The position numbers were made by a program, and so were the translations under genes. This document shows positions 43,345-54,585 of a stretch of 64,000 bases of DNA, piece after piece. The stretch lies in the NCBI GenBank assembly GCA_965644295.1, contig CBFFRP010000280.1, positions 1 to 64,000 of the forward strand, read 5' to 3'. This stretch comes from Paraphysomonas bandaiensis (Eukaryota; Chrysophyceae). Every line of letters starts with the position of its first letter. Within the stretch, counting starts at the first letter, position 1. The notes beneath the pieces were generated by a model. It had not been told where the DNA came from, did no database searches, and saw only the letters and a list, made by a program, of their open reading frames with translations.

Positions 43345-43352
43345 ATTTATGT

Positions 43353-44290
43353 TCACCTCAAACACTATCGACAAGTCAAGCTAAATATATTCGCTATATC
43401 TTGAATTCAAATGTGTATGTAAGGTGCTATGCACATATGGGTTGGAATTCGTATGGTTCTCTAAGATAGTACTGTAGAATGCGTTAAATACAATGTGAAA
43501 AACAGTAATACGTAGTCAGTAGTCAAAGGTGCTATATAGCTATAACAGTGAAACTGAAGTATTATATCATGACGATTCAAGATACGGAAGTTGAGCAGTG
43601 GTTGACATGAACGAAATAATTTATCATGTTGTTGACATGTGTTACATGACAACACATACAATTGTGTATACAATTATAATAAAGTAATCTATCTAGTTTG
43701 ACTAACTTAAACTTCTCTTACAACGATCTTAATCATCTGAAAATGGTCAATTATCAATAATATGCACACGCACTGCAGATTGTGCTATCGCTTGCATTTG
43801 AATATTTAATATACCATTGCAAATTTTATCACCATTTGGGATAAACTGTTTCGCTAGCCTACGAATAGTGAGAGTAGTAATACAATATTCTTAATTATTA
43901 TAATGGTAACGCCAAGGAATTGAAGAAAAATTATATTTATGGGATAAACATTTGGTTGGAATAACTCATATTCAGGGTTTATTTTCTGTTCGTTCATGTT
44001 CATGTATAATTTTAGATTATTGGATAGGACTATTACTCAGACACAATTAACTAGCTTATAGAAATAGGGGCTAGCACATACAAAAGCTTTTCTTAATACA
44101 CTTTTCTTTTCTAATATCCGATAACCTCTCTCTTAGGACATTAAAATTTAGTTTCTTACCATATGTACTTTACAACGAAATTTGTCTTAGATGACTAAAC
44201 ACTTTAGCATGTATTGTTTAGACCTATTATTGCTACTTATAGACATACGTAAATAGTGTTATACAACAACTTTTTGCGTCAATACCACTC
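43353..44290. other. Intergenic between repeats
   Basis: AT-rich, no gene or repeat recognised. Confidence 0.5.
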
Positions 44291-44667
44291 ATAGCCATAT
44301 GCTTGTGTCGAACAAGGGACACTAATTAGCTAATTAGTGCCTCTTGTGTAGACGTCTTGGTCCTGACGAATAAACAGGCATCCGGAAATGGACCCACCTC
44401 AAGGGTGTCCGGGACTGGGCCCAACTGAAGGGTAACCGGGGTTTTGGGCTGCCTGCTGAAGTCAAGCATCCGGGATGTTCACCATTAGGACTCAAAAAAC
44501 CTGATGGTAGCAGATGTCAGGTATATCAACATTCTGTTTGCTCACGACGTTTGCTTTGAGCGCTAGAGCGGAGGTGGTTGCATCTTGGTGCTTGCGGTGA
44601 CGCACAAGCAGCCTATGTAGCGTTAAATAGTAGGATAATAGAGTTACAGGTAGACGTCTATCTAGCT

Positions 44668-45402
44668 CAGGGATAGGGAACAATATATTGCAATACTATT
44701 GTTAGATAGCGTTCCATCAATACTTTTGATGGATTTTTAAAACCGGTCCTACAATACAATTACAATATATTGCAATATATTGTCAATGTATTGCAATATA
44801 TTAGTATGACTAATCAGTAGGTAAACACATCCGTAGATTTCATTTTTAGTATTAGTCATTAAGATTACATGACAACCAAACTAACTGCTGCTTATAGCTA
44901 CTAAATATCCTCTGAGCCATCATCGGTGACGTCAACATCACCATATTCATCCACAGAATTAATTGAAATATGCTAGTATCCGGCCATAACTGTCGAATAG
45001 CTTTCAGAAACAACAGCATATTAAGTAGGATGGATACTTTTGCGCAACACTGATATAATATGTTTAGCTGTGCTGAACAGACGCTCCCATGTATTGGAAG
45101 TACATACCAGGGCCAGGCAACCGTTAATGACTCGTGGATCTGTACGTTTCTTAATTTTTTGAGATGACTGAAGGTTTTTAGTCGCATTGTCAACATCAGC
45201 TTCATTATCCTTTGTAATGTTGTAATCAATTTCTCGGTTATTTATATCCATTTTGCACCCTACAGTTGAGAATCTTCTCTTATATGACTATCATAATATT
45301 GATTGCAATATATTGCAATAGTATTGTGAGCTCTTTTAACAGAAACACTATTGATGGAATATTTGACCAGTCCACCAATCAATATATTGTTCCCTATCCC
45401 TG
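44668..45402 (-). mobile_element. hAT-superfamily remnant, copy 2 (735 bp), nested
   Basis: Same termini as copy 1, with the 8-bp target duplication ATCTAGCT at 44660-44667 and 45403-45410. The pre-insertion site is preserved uninterrupted at 19.9 kb (CTATCTAGCTTGACTAG), which proves the insertion. Compared with copy 1 it lacks about 50 bp of CAATATATTG repeats at the right end and a few bases in the acidic tail region. Confidence 0.95.
45021..45251 (-). pseudogene. hAT transposase C-terminal fragment (copy 2)
   Basis: A 76-codon frame nearly identical to that at 42914-43144, with SNTWERLFSTAKHIISVLRK, the hAT dimerisation motif. No catalytic domain remains. Confidence 0.75.
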
Positions 45403-45703
45403 ATCTAGCTTGACTAGTTTCATCTAGCTACTAAGCTGGTACTGATTCTTAACGCCTATTGCTAATGATAAGACTCTCAAGAGAATTTCATATAAAATAG
45501 CCATCTCAAGTGACCAAAAATACAGAATTCACGAAGGACTACCTATTTGCTTGTCAAGCTTTTCCAGAATATTATACTATTTATACAATATATTTTTTAA
45601 CATTACTAATAGCAAACACATGGAGCACACACCCCTGCACATACAGCACAACGCAAAAACGCGGTCCCTAAAAGTGCAGACAAGGCCAATCTTAAATATA
45701 TTA

Positions 45704-46533
45704 TCACAAATCATTATGTATATGCTCAACTTGTCCTTGTCTGATCAAAGGCTCTACATCAGATCTGACATAACAACCAAAAGTGAATTCAACAGAGTTG
45801 AGTATACTTAACACTAACCGTCGTAAAAAATGCGTGGATCCTGCATCAAGATTTACCGGTCCATTTTCGGTCATGATCTCACCACAGTTCTGTAGTGCCC
45901 GCACTTCGATCAAAAGGTCCCGTGGTGGCTGCAACTGCATGTTAGAGCGATACATATATTGCAGAAATAATATACACCTCCAGGTCAGAAGTGAGGTCTA
46001 TGTCCAACTCAGTACAGTAGTCTGTCAGAATGGAATTATATACCGCAAAAAAGTCATTCTCTCGAGGTGAAAGTTTCCGACTGCGCAGTGTTAGTAGATA
46101 AACTCCGCGAAATTACACTGAAGGAGTTACCTGATGTGTTCGGGTAGCACAGCTCCTGTTTCGAATCTCAGGTTACGAATACGATTCATCCGATGTGTCA
46201 AATATGCCAACAAATATCTTTGATTTCTGTGTATACATTCTTCGATAAAGACAATCGTGATTTTCTCCTCCGGCAGAAGATCATCAGTGCTCATTCTGTC
46301 TAATAGTTTAGTGAAGAGATCGTTTATTTCCTGCAACAGCACTGTATTTACGGTATTACAGTAACATAATAATGCCATACATACATTGATCACATATCTA
46401 ATGCCGTTCTCATCATACGGAGGGAGCCAGTCGGATCTCTAGACAGTTATGTATATTAATACACTCCATTTATCTATTCTACTGTCACCTTAAGATCCAG
46501 TAGAAGGTCTCTTCCTTTCTGGCAATGAAGCAT
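45704..46533 (-). CDS. PSF1: GINS complex subunit PSF1
   Basis: Six exons: 46489-46533, 46385-46438, 46131-46330, 45978-46080, 45819-45928 and 45704-45764, 190 residues, the usual PSF1 size. Diagnostic parts are KGRDLLLDLKRS and WLPPYDENGIRYVI near the N-terminus, YLTHRMNRIRNLRFETG and AVLPEHIR in the helical A domain, LSPRENDFFAVYNSIL, then PPRDLLIEVRALQNCGEI and the C-terminal B-domain strand ending EPLIRQGQVEHIHNDL. PSF1 is one of four GINS subunits; with Cdc45 and Mcm2-7 it forms the CMG replicative helicase in the nucleus. The large 19-bp minisatellite starts about 115 bp upstream of the start codon. Confidence 0.95.
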
Positions 46534-46647
46534 TCTATATGAGTTGTGATAGTGGTGCAAGCGGCAGGTCGAGGAGTCTGTCTGATTACATGCAACAAGG
46601 AGGCTAAGGCAGATAAAAACGTAGCTATAGGACTGTACCGCACATAT

Positions 46648-47436
46648 ACAGCAGTACATTCTCAATACAGCAGTACATTCTCAATACAGTAGTACATTCT
46701 CAATACAGCAGTACATACTCAATACAGCAGTACATTCTCAATACAGTAGTACATTCTCAATACAGCAGTACATTCTCAATACAGCAGTACATTCTCAATA
46801 CAGTAGTACATTCTCAATACAGTAGTACATTCTCAATACAGTAGTACATTCTCAATACAGTAGTACATTCTCAATACAGTAGTACATTCTCAATACAGCA
46901 GTACATTCTCAATACAGTAGTACATTCTCAATACAGCAGTACATACTCAATACAGCAGTACATTCTCAATACAGTAGTACATTCTCAATACAGCAGTACA
47001 TTCTCAATACAGCAGTACATTCTCAATACAGTAGTACATTCTCAATACAGTAGTACATTCTCAATACAGTAGTACATTCTCAATACAGTAGTACATTCTC
47101 AATACAGCAGTACATACTCAATACAGCAGTACATTCTCAATACAGTAGTACATTCTCAATACAGCAGTACATTCTCAATACAGCAGTACATTCTCAATAC
47201 AGTAGTACATTCTCAATACAGTAGTACATTCTCAATACAGTAGTACATTCTCAATACAGTAGTACATTCTCAATACAGCAGTACATTCTCAATACAGCAG
47301 TACATTCTCAATACAGTAGTACATTCTCAATACAGCAGTACATTCTCAATACAGCAGTACATTCTCAATACAGCAGTACATTCTCAATACAGTAGTACAT
47401 TCTCAATACAGCAGTACATTCTCAATACAGCAGTAC
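46648..47436. repeat. 19-bp minisatellite (CAGYAGTACATTCTCAATA), about 41 units
   Basis: Near-perfect head-to-tail copies. Units differ mainly by C or T at the fourth base and by a rare TACATACTC variant at about 46710, 46938 and 47109. The order of unit types between the last two variants repeats with a period of nine units (171 bp), so the array grew by block duplication. The core word AGTACATT is again GTAC-type and the array sits upstream of PSF1. Confidence 0.95.
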
Positions 47437-47877
47437 ACTGTAGTGTATACCGGTACACAGTGTACAACAGTGTAGAAAACCCTATAAATACACCGGTATA
47501 CCAGTCTGGTATACGTACCACGACATTCATACATACTTGTACTACTACTCCACCAGTACAATCTCTTCTGGGACAGAAAATGGACAGCAGTTGCAGCAGT
47601 GATCGTATTGCACATTTCCTGTAACAGTGCGCTCAAAGCAACTCTCAAGAAGTGTTTCGAGTGGAAATTGTGGTTCTCATGACTGTGAGTTCCTATATTT
47701 CACATATGCACAGCATCATGTCTGTGCCCTATGTTTTCTTTGAAGATTCTCAATCAACTTTGATGATTCTGACTTCAGGCGAAGGCCGTAAATATTTCTA
47801 CAATGACTCTTGTAATGACTGATACGAGTAGTGTTATTTTGGTGAAATTACGTGGGCAACTTAATTGTACATAGTAG

Positions 47878-48063
47878 TGAATGTCTGATGATTTAGCAAT
47901 AGGCGTTGAGACCTTGCATCAATTAGTGGCTAGAAGAATGCTAGTCATACTAGTTAGACCACTACCCGTAACTAATCAATACAAACTCTTTTATCCTACT
48001 ATTTAACGCTACAGAAGCTGCTTGTGCGTCGCCGCAAGCACCAAGGTGCAACCACTTCCGTTC
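47878..48063 (-). mobile_element. Dispersed repeat (tail family), minus-strand copy
   Basis: Read on the minus strand it runs CGGAAGTGGTTGCACCTTGG, then GCTTGCGGCGACGCACAAGC, TAGCGTTAAATAGTAGGAT, and ends with CGCCTATTGCTAAAT. The adjoining GC-rich stretch (48064-48260) is probably its body, unlike the body at 16.8-17.1 kb. Confidence 0.75.
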
Positions 48064-48294
48064 TTAGTGTGTGTTATGAGGCTCGCCATGATCGTGTGTC
48101 CTGGGACTCACCGGCGCTATTGATCTGGGGGTCTCCCTTTGGGATGGGTCTCCATTGGTTTTGGAGGGGGCTCAGCGTTCTGAATTAGGGTCTTGAGTGC
48201 ACCTAGTTCCAGATGTGTGGGTTGAGGGTGGTGGGGATTGTTGGGAGGAGGGGTAGAGAACAGTGAGGATGGACATACTGTACATACAGGGGTG

Positions 48295-48445
48295 CGTATC
48301 GGCAGTCAGCATCATAGTTTTCGGAAATGAATTGAAGCAAAATTACTCTCTATTCCTGATGTACAACTACAGCGAAAATACAGATAATTATTGTCTCAAT
48401 AGTAGAGGCATATTTGAACAAAAATATACAAAGGATGCCGATGCG
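48295..48445 (+). repeat. Dispersed repeat with CGTATCGGCA inverted ends, copy 2
   Basis: Related to 18771-18917. Starts CGTATCGGCAGTCAGCATC and ends GGATGCCGATGCG. The conserved middle includes TTATTGTCTCAA and GAACAAAAATA. Confidence 0.55.
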
Positions 48446-48483
48446 TGGTTGCGTATGTCGATTTCAGATTTCATCAATATGTC

Positions 48484-48576
48484 GTTTATTTCATTAAAAA
48501 GTCATCATTTTTTCAGTGAAAAGTGAAAAAAAGTGACTTTTCAATGAAAAAACGATGATTTTTCAATGAAATAAAC
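48484..48576. repeat. About 93-bp inverted repeat (long hairpin)
   Basis: GTTTATTTCATTAAAAAGTC on the left pairs with its near complement ending GAAATAAAC at 48576. The arms are about 41 bp with a few mismatches around a small A-rich loop. It may be a foldback element or a structured transcript. Confidence 0.8.
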
Positions 48577-48940
48577 AATGAACAATTCATACACCTCACG
48601 TATCATAACAGACAAAAAAAAGCTAGCAAAGAAAAAAACTCGGTAAATTCCTACCTTGATAGATACTACAGTGAATACATAGAAATACCGTATATACAGT
48701 GCGATTCCTGAAATCTGTTTTTTTTCAGTCCTCGATATACAGAGTATACACATACACATACATCGTACAGCAGTGCCACTTGTGGTGGCAACAGCAGATT
48801 GGTGGTCTCGATCGATTGCTTGTCAGCATTGTACATACATTTCAAGTAGTTAGCAGTGTATAACATCATAATATATTGTTTCAACATCATCACTTTGGTA
48901 TATTAGATCCCGAGCTCATCCATACAATCCGGATAATTTA

Positions 48941-50492
48941 ATGAGCGATCCAATTGATGATGAATGGGAAAAAACAGAGGCTGCTCTCAAGAACATAAAA
49001 TTAGGGGATAATGTAAGGGACAGCGTACGTGTATGTATATATGCTGTTAACAGTGTATTCAGAGGGATGGTGTTCAGTCATACACTCAAACATCTGTTTC
49101 ACAATTAGATGATGTCTCTGGTATTGATTCAGGTGATTGTTATTGTTTTGTTTAGATTGTTTTGTTGATGCGTGTGCAGCCCTCATGGACGCTCTTGAGA
49201 ACCCTAGAGAGAGAATGAACGTCCTGAAATATGAGGATCGAATCATGAGATTTGTTCAATCAACGTAATGACATGTTTATATTCCTTTAACCGCTAAATT
49301 CTTTTGTAGAGATTCGTTTTTAGATGTCCCGCCGATCGCCAACTCTTATCAACGGCTTTTAATCTATCGCGTTGCTCAACGATTTGGGCTAGAGCACAAC
49401 CCGTCGGACAACTATAACGAGGTATGCTCCTTAGTTTGTATTATTGTTGAAATCCTTACATTCTGTCAAGAATGGTGACAGAGGGATTATTTTCTACAAG
49501 ACGACTTACACTGCTGTGCCCTCCATCCTGCTAATAAATTTAAATAAATGCGAGAAACAAGCTGTCGGGCCTTCTATTGGTCAGACCGCGACAGGAGAAC
49601 CTGGTGGGAAAGTAAAAGTTATGCGGCGAAAGGCGAATTCTAATGCGAACTCAAAAGCCGCTACGTCAAGTGATAAGCCCAAGGTAATATATAATTGCTA
49701 ATGTGCGAAATTTACGAAGGAAATTTATACTCAGGACTCTGTGAGTGAGCGTGAGAAGGCTTATGCTGCCGCTCGTGCAAGAATCTTTGGAGAAGACGAA
49801 GCATCCGATGGTAGCTCTCCAGTGCCTTCTGCAACACCGTCTCCTCCTCTTCAGTCTCAAGAGGTTGCTGCACCAGCAGCTAAACCTGCTACCCAGCCAG
49901 GACAGCAGAGCACTTCGAGGGCTAAGAAGAAAGTTGTCGACGCCGGTAAGTGGAAGGAAAAGAAGGTCCTGATTCGCGATAAGGACGCGGAGAGATTTGA
50001 CCCGGATTTTGCACGGCATGGTCGGGGCGGTAAGTCGCTTTCCCAGACTTTGAATGACTTAAATATTTGAAATTAGGTGGGATGTATGTTGTTCCAAGTG
50101 CGGGTGGCCCACCTCCCGGCCCGTATAATGCACCATTGTACCCCCCCCATCCTGGTCCTACGCACCCAGGGGGGTGGTCGGGAAACGTTCCTTGCCATCC
50201 ATCTTGGAACGGACCAGCACCTGATATGCATTACGGTGCACCCTCCAGGACTTCTGGGTTCCCCAGCGACCCGTACTCGAAGCCACCATTTGGGTCTTTT
50301 GAATACACACATCACAACCCCTATGTCCCTGTTTCAGGATACAGAGACCGTAGTCCAGAGCACGTGCATACGTTTTCTGGAACTGGGCATGCAACAGCCC
50401 CACCACCACGAAGTAACACAACCTCTCCGCCTTCATCCCAACACCCAACCGCGCCCACATATAGCGCGGACGACTTCCCCCCGCTGGCGTAG
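48941..50492 (+). CDS. R3H-SUZ domain RNA-binding protein
   Basis: Seven exons: 48941-49012, 49063-49120, 49156-49264, 49310-49421, 49471-49683, 49735-50029, 50077-50492; phases agree, 424 residues. The R3H domain (about 65-130) has SYQRLLIYRVAQRFGLEHN, the R-x3-H-type helix with Tyr in place of His. SEREKAYAAARARIFGED is a classic SUZ motif. The C-terminus is Pro/Gly/His-rich and ends YSADDFPPLA. R3H-SUZ proteins (R3HDM, ENC/Encore type) bind single-stranded nucleic acid and act on mRNA in the cytoplasm. The second intron is only 35 bp. A G-run (50500-50510) follows the stop codon. Confidence 0.88.
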
Positions 50493-51551
50493 GGCGGGGG
50501 GGGGGAGGAGGAGGAGGCGTGCAGATGAACAATAGAGACACACTGTGGACACAGGGATCACCTTAAATGACTTTATCAACTCCCGACTTACATGGGTACC
50601 ATATGATGACACTTTACGTAGTCTGCTTGATATGGTGATACAGTCAAGGGCTCCCCGTGCTGTCCCAATTCATGGATGGTATGCTGTGGTAGGACTGCAA
50701 AGTATTGGTTGCGCGGTTTGTATCCCAGTCCATTTTGTTACTCGGCTCGCGTGTAAAAGATCCTTTCTTCTACTATTAATCTGCTAGATGTACAGTTTAA
50801 ATTTAGCATGTATCCTCTATTGTTCTCTGCGTTTTAGTGCCCTCCGTCCGGTTTTCTGTATAATGCGAGTTATCTAATTGTGGTGTGACCTGTTCTCACC
50901 CATATATTTTGGTTTTCCACCGTAAAGAAATGACCATTTCGTTAATAAACATTTTGTACTGAACGATACCGTCGACCGAGCGCTACGGCTGACATTTAAA
51001 ATTGGGTATAGAGTAGGGAATAGGCATAGGACTACTCCAGTAATATATATGTCCCTATTAAATTTAACCGATGCTCCTACTATATTTTGCTGACGTCCCT
51101 ATTTAATTAAAAATGGCAGCTGAGTCTACTAAATTTTTCAAACACTCCGACTAAGTTAAGAATATTATCTGATTCTACTAAATTTAAATTCCACTCAACT
51201 ACCATTTTTAGTAGAAACTAATGGCACGTTTTAATTTAGTTGGAACACCGAATAAATATGACACCAATGAAATACAGCGCGTAAATTCCAAAGTATATAA
51301 GTCACATACCTAAATATACTGATGATTTACAGTTTACAGCACTGATGCTCTCTCTGAACGGAGTAATCACGACTTAACAATTCAGTGTTAAGTAATCTTA
51401 GGAGCTTTATATTTCACTGTATATATCCAGTGTCCAGGGCCTATATATTGATGGTTCATTAATGGGTTCCGTATTCCCCGTAATTATATATTATGGCCAT
51501 TAATAATTATAATGACACTACCATAAATGGCCCTTTCTTCAATGGTTACCA
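50493..51551. other. Intergenic
   Basis: A G-rich tract just after the R3H gene, then AT-rich DNA. Between 51060 and 51240 the words CTACTAAATTT recur in direct and altered form, perhaps an eroded repeat. No gene seen; the 80-codon frame at 50545 has no support. Confidence 0.45.
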
Positions 51552-51760
51552 TTGATCATTACTACCCCCTTTGGCCAGCAGAGAGCAGAGTACTGACCTG
51601 ATATATATATATGGTGAAATACATACCTTTGCAACTGCCCTTCGCTTTATTGGTCAAAACTTTGAAATGCAGCTTAAAACCAATAAAGCTAAGAACGGTT
51701 GAAAAGGTATGTATGTCACCATATATATTTCTGCTGGCCAAAGGGGGTAGCAATGATCAA
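51552..51760. mobile_element. Foldback MITE-like element, 209 bp
   Basis: Ends TTGATCATTACTACCCCCTT and its near complement AAGGGGGTAGCAATGATCAA. Inner segments also pair (GGTGAAATACATACCTTT with its complement, and GCTTTATTGGT with ACCAATAAAGC), so almost the whole element folds into one long hairpin. A target duplication is not certain; AT or TA at the edges is possible. Confidence 0.85.
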
Positions 51761-52472
51761 TAACGATATTCTAACATTCTAACAATATGTCATAATGTAT
51801 TTCAGTGCTACCTTGTGCCTTGACTTGTCAAGTTCGTTCTTTTTTCAGCTACTTCACTGCTTCACAGTACGGCGTGGTAGCGAATTTTGTCGTTTTATCT
51901 CCTTGCAACCATGCTCTACTAAATCTGTTAAAAAGTAGATAACCTTGACTATCCATTCTTTAGATATTCTACTGATAAATGTCATATTACATGACATCAC
52001 TGATACGCCACCGAATGCGACCCATGATGACAAGTGATTATTTGTTGGGTGAGAACAGGCCATCATAATAGTATACCAAAACATGTGGATGTGGTACCTA
52101 GACAATGCTTTCAACTATAATTCGGATGTCTACTCTAAAGTTACATTTTTCTACTTCATGTTTTCGTACTTGAGTTTGATCATTTGTTCATTAATGATGT
52201 AGAATGTAGACGCGGAAGCTAAGCAATCTGTGGGAATATACATGGTTGATGTCAACAACATTTCTAATTTAATTAGTGTACAATACGATAGCGAAAATTT
52301 AAACCCCTCCAAAATTATTTCACGGGCATAAAAACTAACCATTTGGCCAGGTAATAGAGCTCTACACAGGAGAACTATATACTATATTCAATGTGTGTGG
52401 TCCTACACATGTACACCACTTCTGAGAGTACAACGAATTTGCAAAGAAATATGTACAAGAAAATTATCTACT
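51761..52472. other. Intergenic
   Basis: AT-rich DNA between the foldback element and the 3' end of the next minus-strand gene; nothing recognised. Confidence 0.5.
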
Positions 52473-53507
52473 TCATTTTCGGCGTACATATACTGTTCCT
52501 TGCTTACTTCTACCACCACAATTCATTCGATAGGTGTGTCCGCTCTCTTGTCTCATAAACTCGCGAATATGACTCGAAGTCTCATCGCGCTCGCGACCAC
52601 TGAATTCTTTGCTTGTTTCACGTCCCCAAGCCTGCCGTATAGACAAACTGGCATTGCGTGTGTAACTCGTTCGAGATGACCCTTCGCTATTCTGTCTCCC
52701 GTATGAAGCTTGGGTGTTTTGGATTGGTATGACACCAAACTTTTGATCAGTGCCGTGTAGGCTGCTGACGCGTATGTTTCCTGTCCTCGGACGCCGAAAG
52801 GAATCCACATCTTGTCGCTCATCCTCCAAAGTTGAACTCAGAGATGCTGTAGTGGAAACGGTCGAAGTAGCCTGGCGGCCCTTTCCTGACGTAGCAATCG
52901 CATGCAGAGCTGTGTTTTTGTACACTAGCATTCCGCGATCTGCGACTTCTTTGATGTAGTATGTAACTCTGTTGCGTACATGCATATCTCTATTCTTCCG
53001 GGCATTTAATATATCGCCCCAAGTTAGTGTATTCTTTCCACGAGGACATATTTTTTTGGCAAACAATAAAGCCTCCTCTTCGCACTTCAATATTCCATAC
53101 TGCACTAAGCTCTTGGCAACAACTTTGTAGTGAACTCCAGCATCGGAAAGTTTGTCCTTCAGTGAAGTAAACATTCGTCGAAAAGCCATTAAATCCGACT
53201 CCGAAACTTCGAAATTTCGACCCACAAATATACCGTTATATCTACACCACGACTCCCATTCTTGTTTTTGCAATAGAGCCTCAGCTGTTTTTAACGCACT
53301 GATATCAGGTTTCCCGCTATTACTTGGCTTCAACTTTATATGAGGTGAAACGCTGGAAGTGTTTGAGGAAGGCAGTTTCTTTGCAAATATAGACGATAGT
53401 CGTCGAGATACTGGAAATATTCTCTTACTATCTCCACTGACTGACGACACTGATTTAACTTTAGTTTGACGAGTATTTGGTCTCATAGGAAAAGACAGCA
53501 TGTTCAT
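52473..53507 (-). CDS. Hypothetical basic protein, possibly degenerate EF-hand
   Basis: Intronless, 344 residues. Residues about 1-65 are basic and Ser-rich. A folded-looking helical part spans about 75-190 (EWESWCRYNGIF, DLMAFRRMFTSLKDKLSDAG, GKNTLTWGDILNARKNRD); its helix spacing and the N-T-L-T-W-G-D-I pattern recall an EF-hand pair without good calcium ligands, which is weak evidence. The rest is a disordered Ser/Arg-rich tail. Start is the first ATG (53507). I cannot name the family. Gene character is supported by length in AT-rich DNA. Confidence 0.65.
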   Translation of the reverse strand: MNMLSFPMRPNTRQTKVKSVSSVSGDSKRIFPVSRRLSSIFAKKLPSSNTSSVSPHIKLKPSNSGKPDISALKTAEALLQKQEWESWCRYNGIFVGRNFEVSESDLMAFRRMFTSLKDKLSDAGVHYKVVAKSLVQYGILKCEEEALLFAKKICPRGKNTLTWGDILNARKNRDMHVRNRVTYYIKEVADRGMLVYKNTALHAIATSGKGRQATSTVSTTASLSSTLEDERQDVDSFRRPRTGNIRVSSLHGTDQKFGVIPIQNTQASYGRQNSEGSSRTSYTRNASLSIRQAWGRETSKEFSGRERDETSSHIREFMRQESGHTYRMNCGGRSKQGTVYVRRK

Positions 53508-53573
53508 TATAATATGGGCTGAGTGGTATATATGCTACCAAATAAGATGATGTGTTAGTGGCATTAGATTATA

Positions 53574-53640
53574 ATGTATGGAGACATGTATATGTATGTA
53601 TATGTATGTATGTGTATGTATGTGTATGTATGTATAGAAC
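53574..53640. repeat. Short (TATG)n/(TG)-type microsatellite
   Basis: TATGTATATGTATGTGTATG units just upstream of the start of the 52473-53507 gene, as in several promoters here. Confidence 0.8.
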
Positions 53641-54384
53641 AGATAGGCACTAGTAATATTTATTTATCTATATCTGGAATACACGTCTATCTGCGGTTCA
53701 TTAATATTAACACCGTCAGGCTATTGATATGGTTCACTATGAGCGAGTTGGAGGGCGTTGTGGTATGATCCACAGCAAGTGGAGGAGAAACAGCGACCTG
53801 ATTGTGATACGACGATATCATATTGAACACATACGTATACAGCAGCAGCATACAGCTGATGCGACTGTAGTATGACGGATGCCGGATGACCCATACTGAC
53901 ATACAAACGTCAGTGTATTATCGTACATACGAAATACGAAGACAATGATAATGTATTTTCGTTACTCTTTTACCAATCAGAGTCATTGAATTATTTTTCA
54001 GTGAAGGGTATTGGTTGAGTAGATCAGAATTATACAGTTGTATGAAATAATACTGTGGGGGACAAAATTTATATGGCTTGGACAAAAAAACATCCCGCAC
54101 CCACCGACATCCACTCCAGCTGCCTGTATCTAGATATGGTATAGATACATACACCATCATGATGGACAAACCCAGCAGGAATTTCTAAACCCTAAAGCAC
54201 GCACATCTACAGGTGATTGAAGTGCGTAGTGAGTGTGTCCCTTGGACCACACAAGCATTTGGCTATGAGTGGGCAGAATATTAACTGCTGACTATATATG
54301 CGGCTCACGTTAGTTTCCCAGAGAAGTATCTCCGATACTGATCTCCCAGAACACCACGAATAGATGCGAGTTCAACTTTATTGA
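53641..54384. other. Intergenic
   Basis: No gene recognised. The stretch about 54310-54365 contains GATCTCCCAGAACACCAC, which resembles the complement of sequence near 19425-19465, next to another copy of the tail repeat. Confidence 0.4.
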
Positions 54385-54585
54385 GGGAGCATTCCGCTTC
54401 CTCGCTGCGTTTATTTTGAGTGATAGAGCGGAAGTGGTCTCGCCTTGGTGCTTGCGGATACACTCAAGCAGCTTTCGTGGCGTAAAATAGTAGGATATCC
54501 GAGTTAAATACTAGTTAGTCGAATTACAATGTTACATCAGTCCTGACTCTTACACGCCTATGGCTAATAAGACATTCACTACTAC
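54385..54585 (+). mobile_element. Dispersed repeat (tail family), partial copy
   Basis: Landmarks: GATAGAGCGGAAGTGGT, CCTTGGTGCTTGCGG, AAAATAGTAGGATATC, and the end ACACGCCTATGGCTAATAAG. The upstream half present at 19.5 kb is absent. Confidence 0.7.

Larger units (their letters stand above)
44291..45480 (+). mobile_element. Dispersed repeat (tail family), split by a hAT insertion
   Basis: Matches the copy at 19505-19975 in order and orientation. It is interrupted at the sequence GTCTATCTAGCT by the hAT copy at 44668-45402 and resumes with TCTAGCTTGACTAG. Compared with the 19.5 kb copy, a short stretch before the insertion (TTTGTACT...GTTCC) is missing. Confidence 0.85.

Noticed and set aside
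47403-47690. Possible small Cys-containing protein downstream of the minisatellite
   Set aside because: Tried joining MDSSCSSDRIAHFL with CNSALKATLKKCFEW by a short intron; no valid donor-acceptor pair and no twin CxnC pattern.
50545-50787. 80-codon frame downstream of the R3H gene
   Set aside because: Probably 3' UTR; no motif and no conserved neighbour logic.
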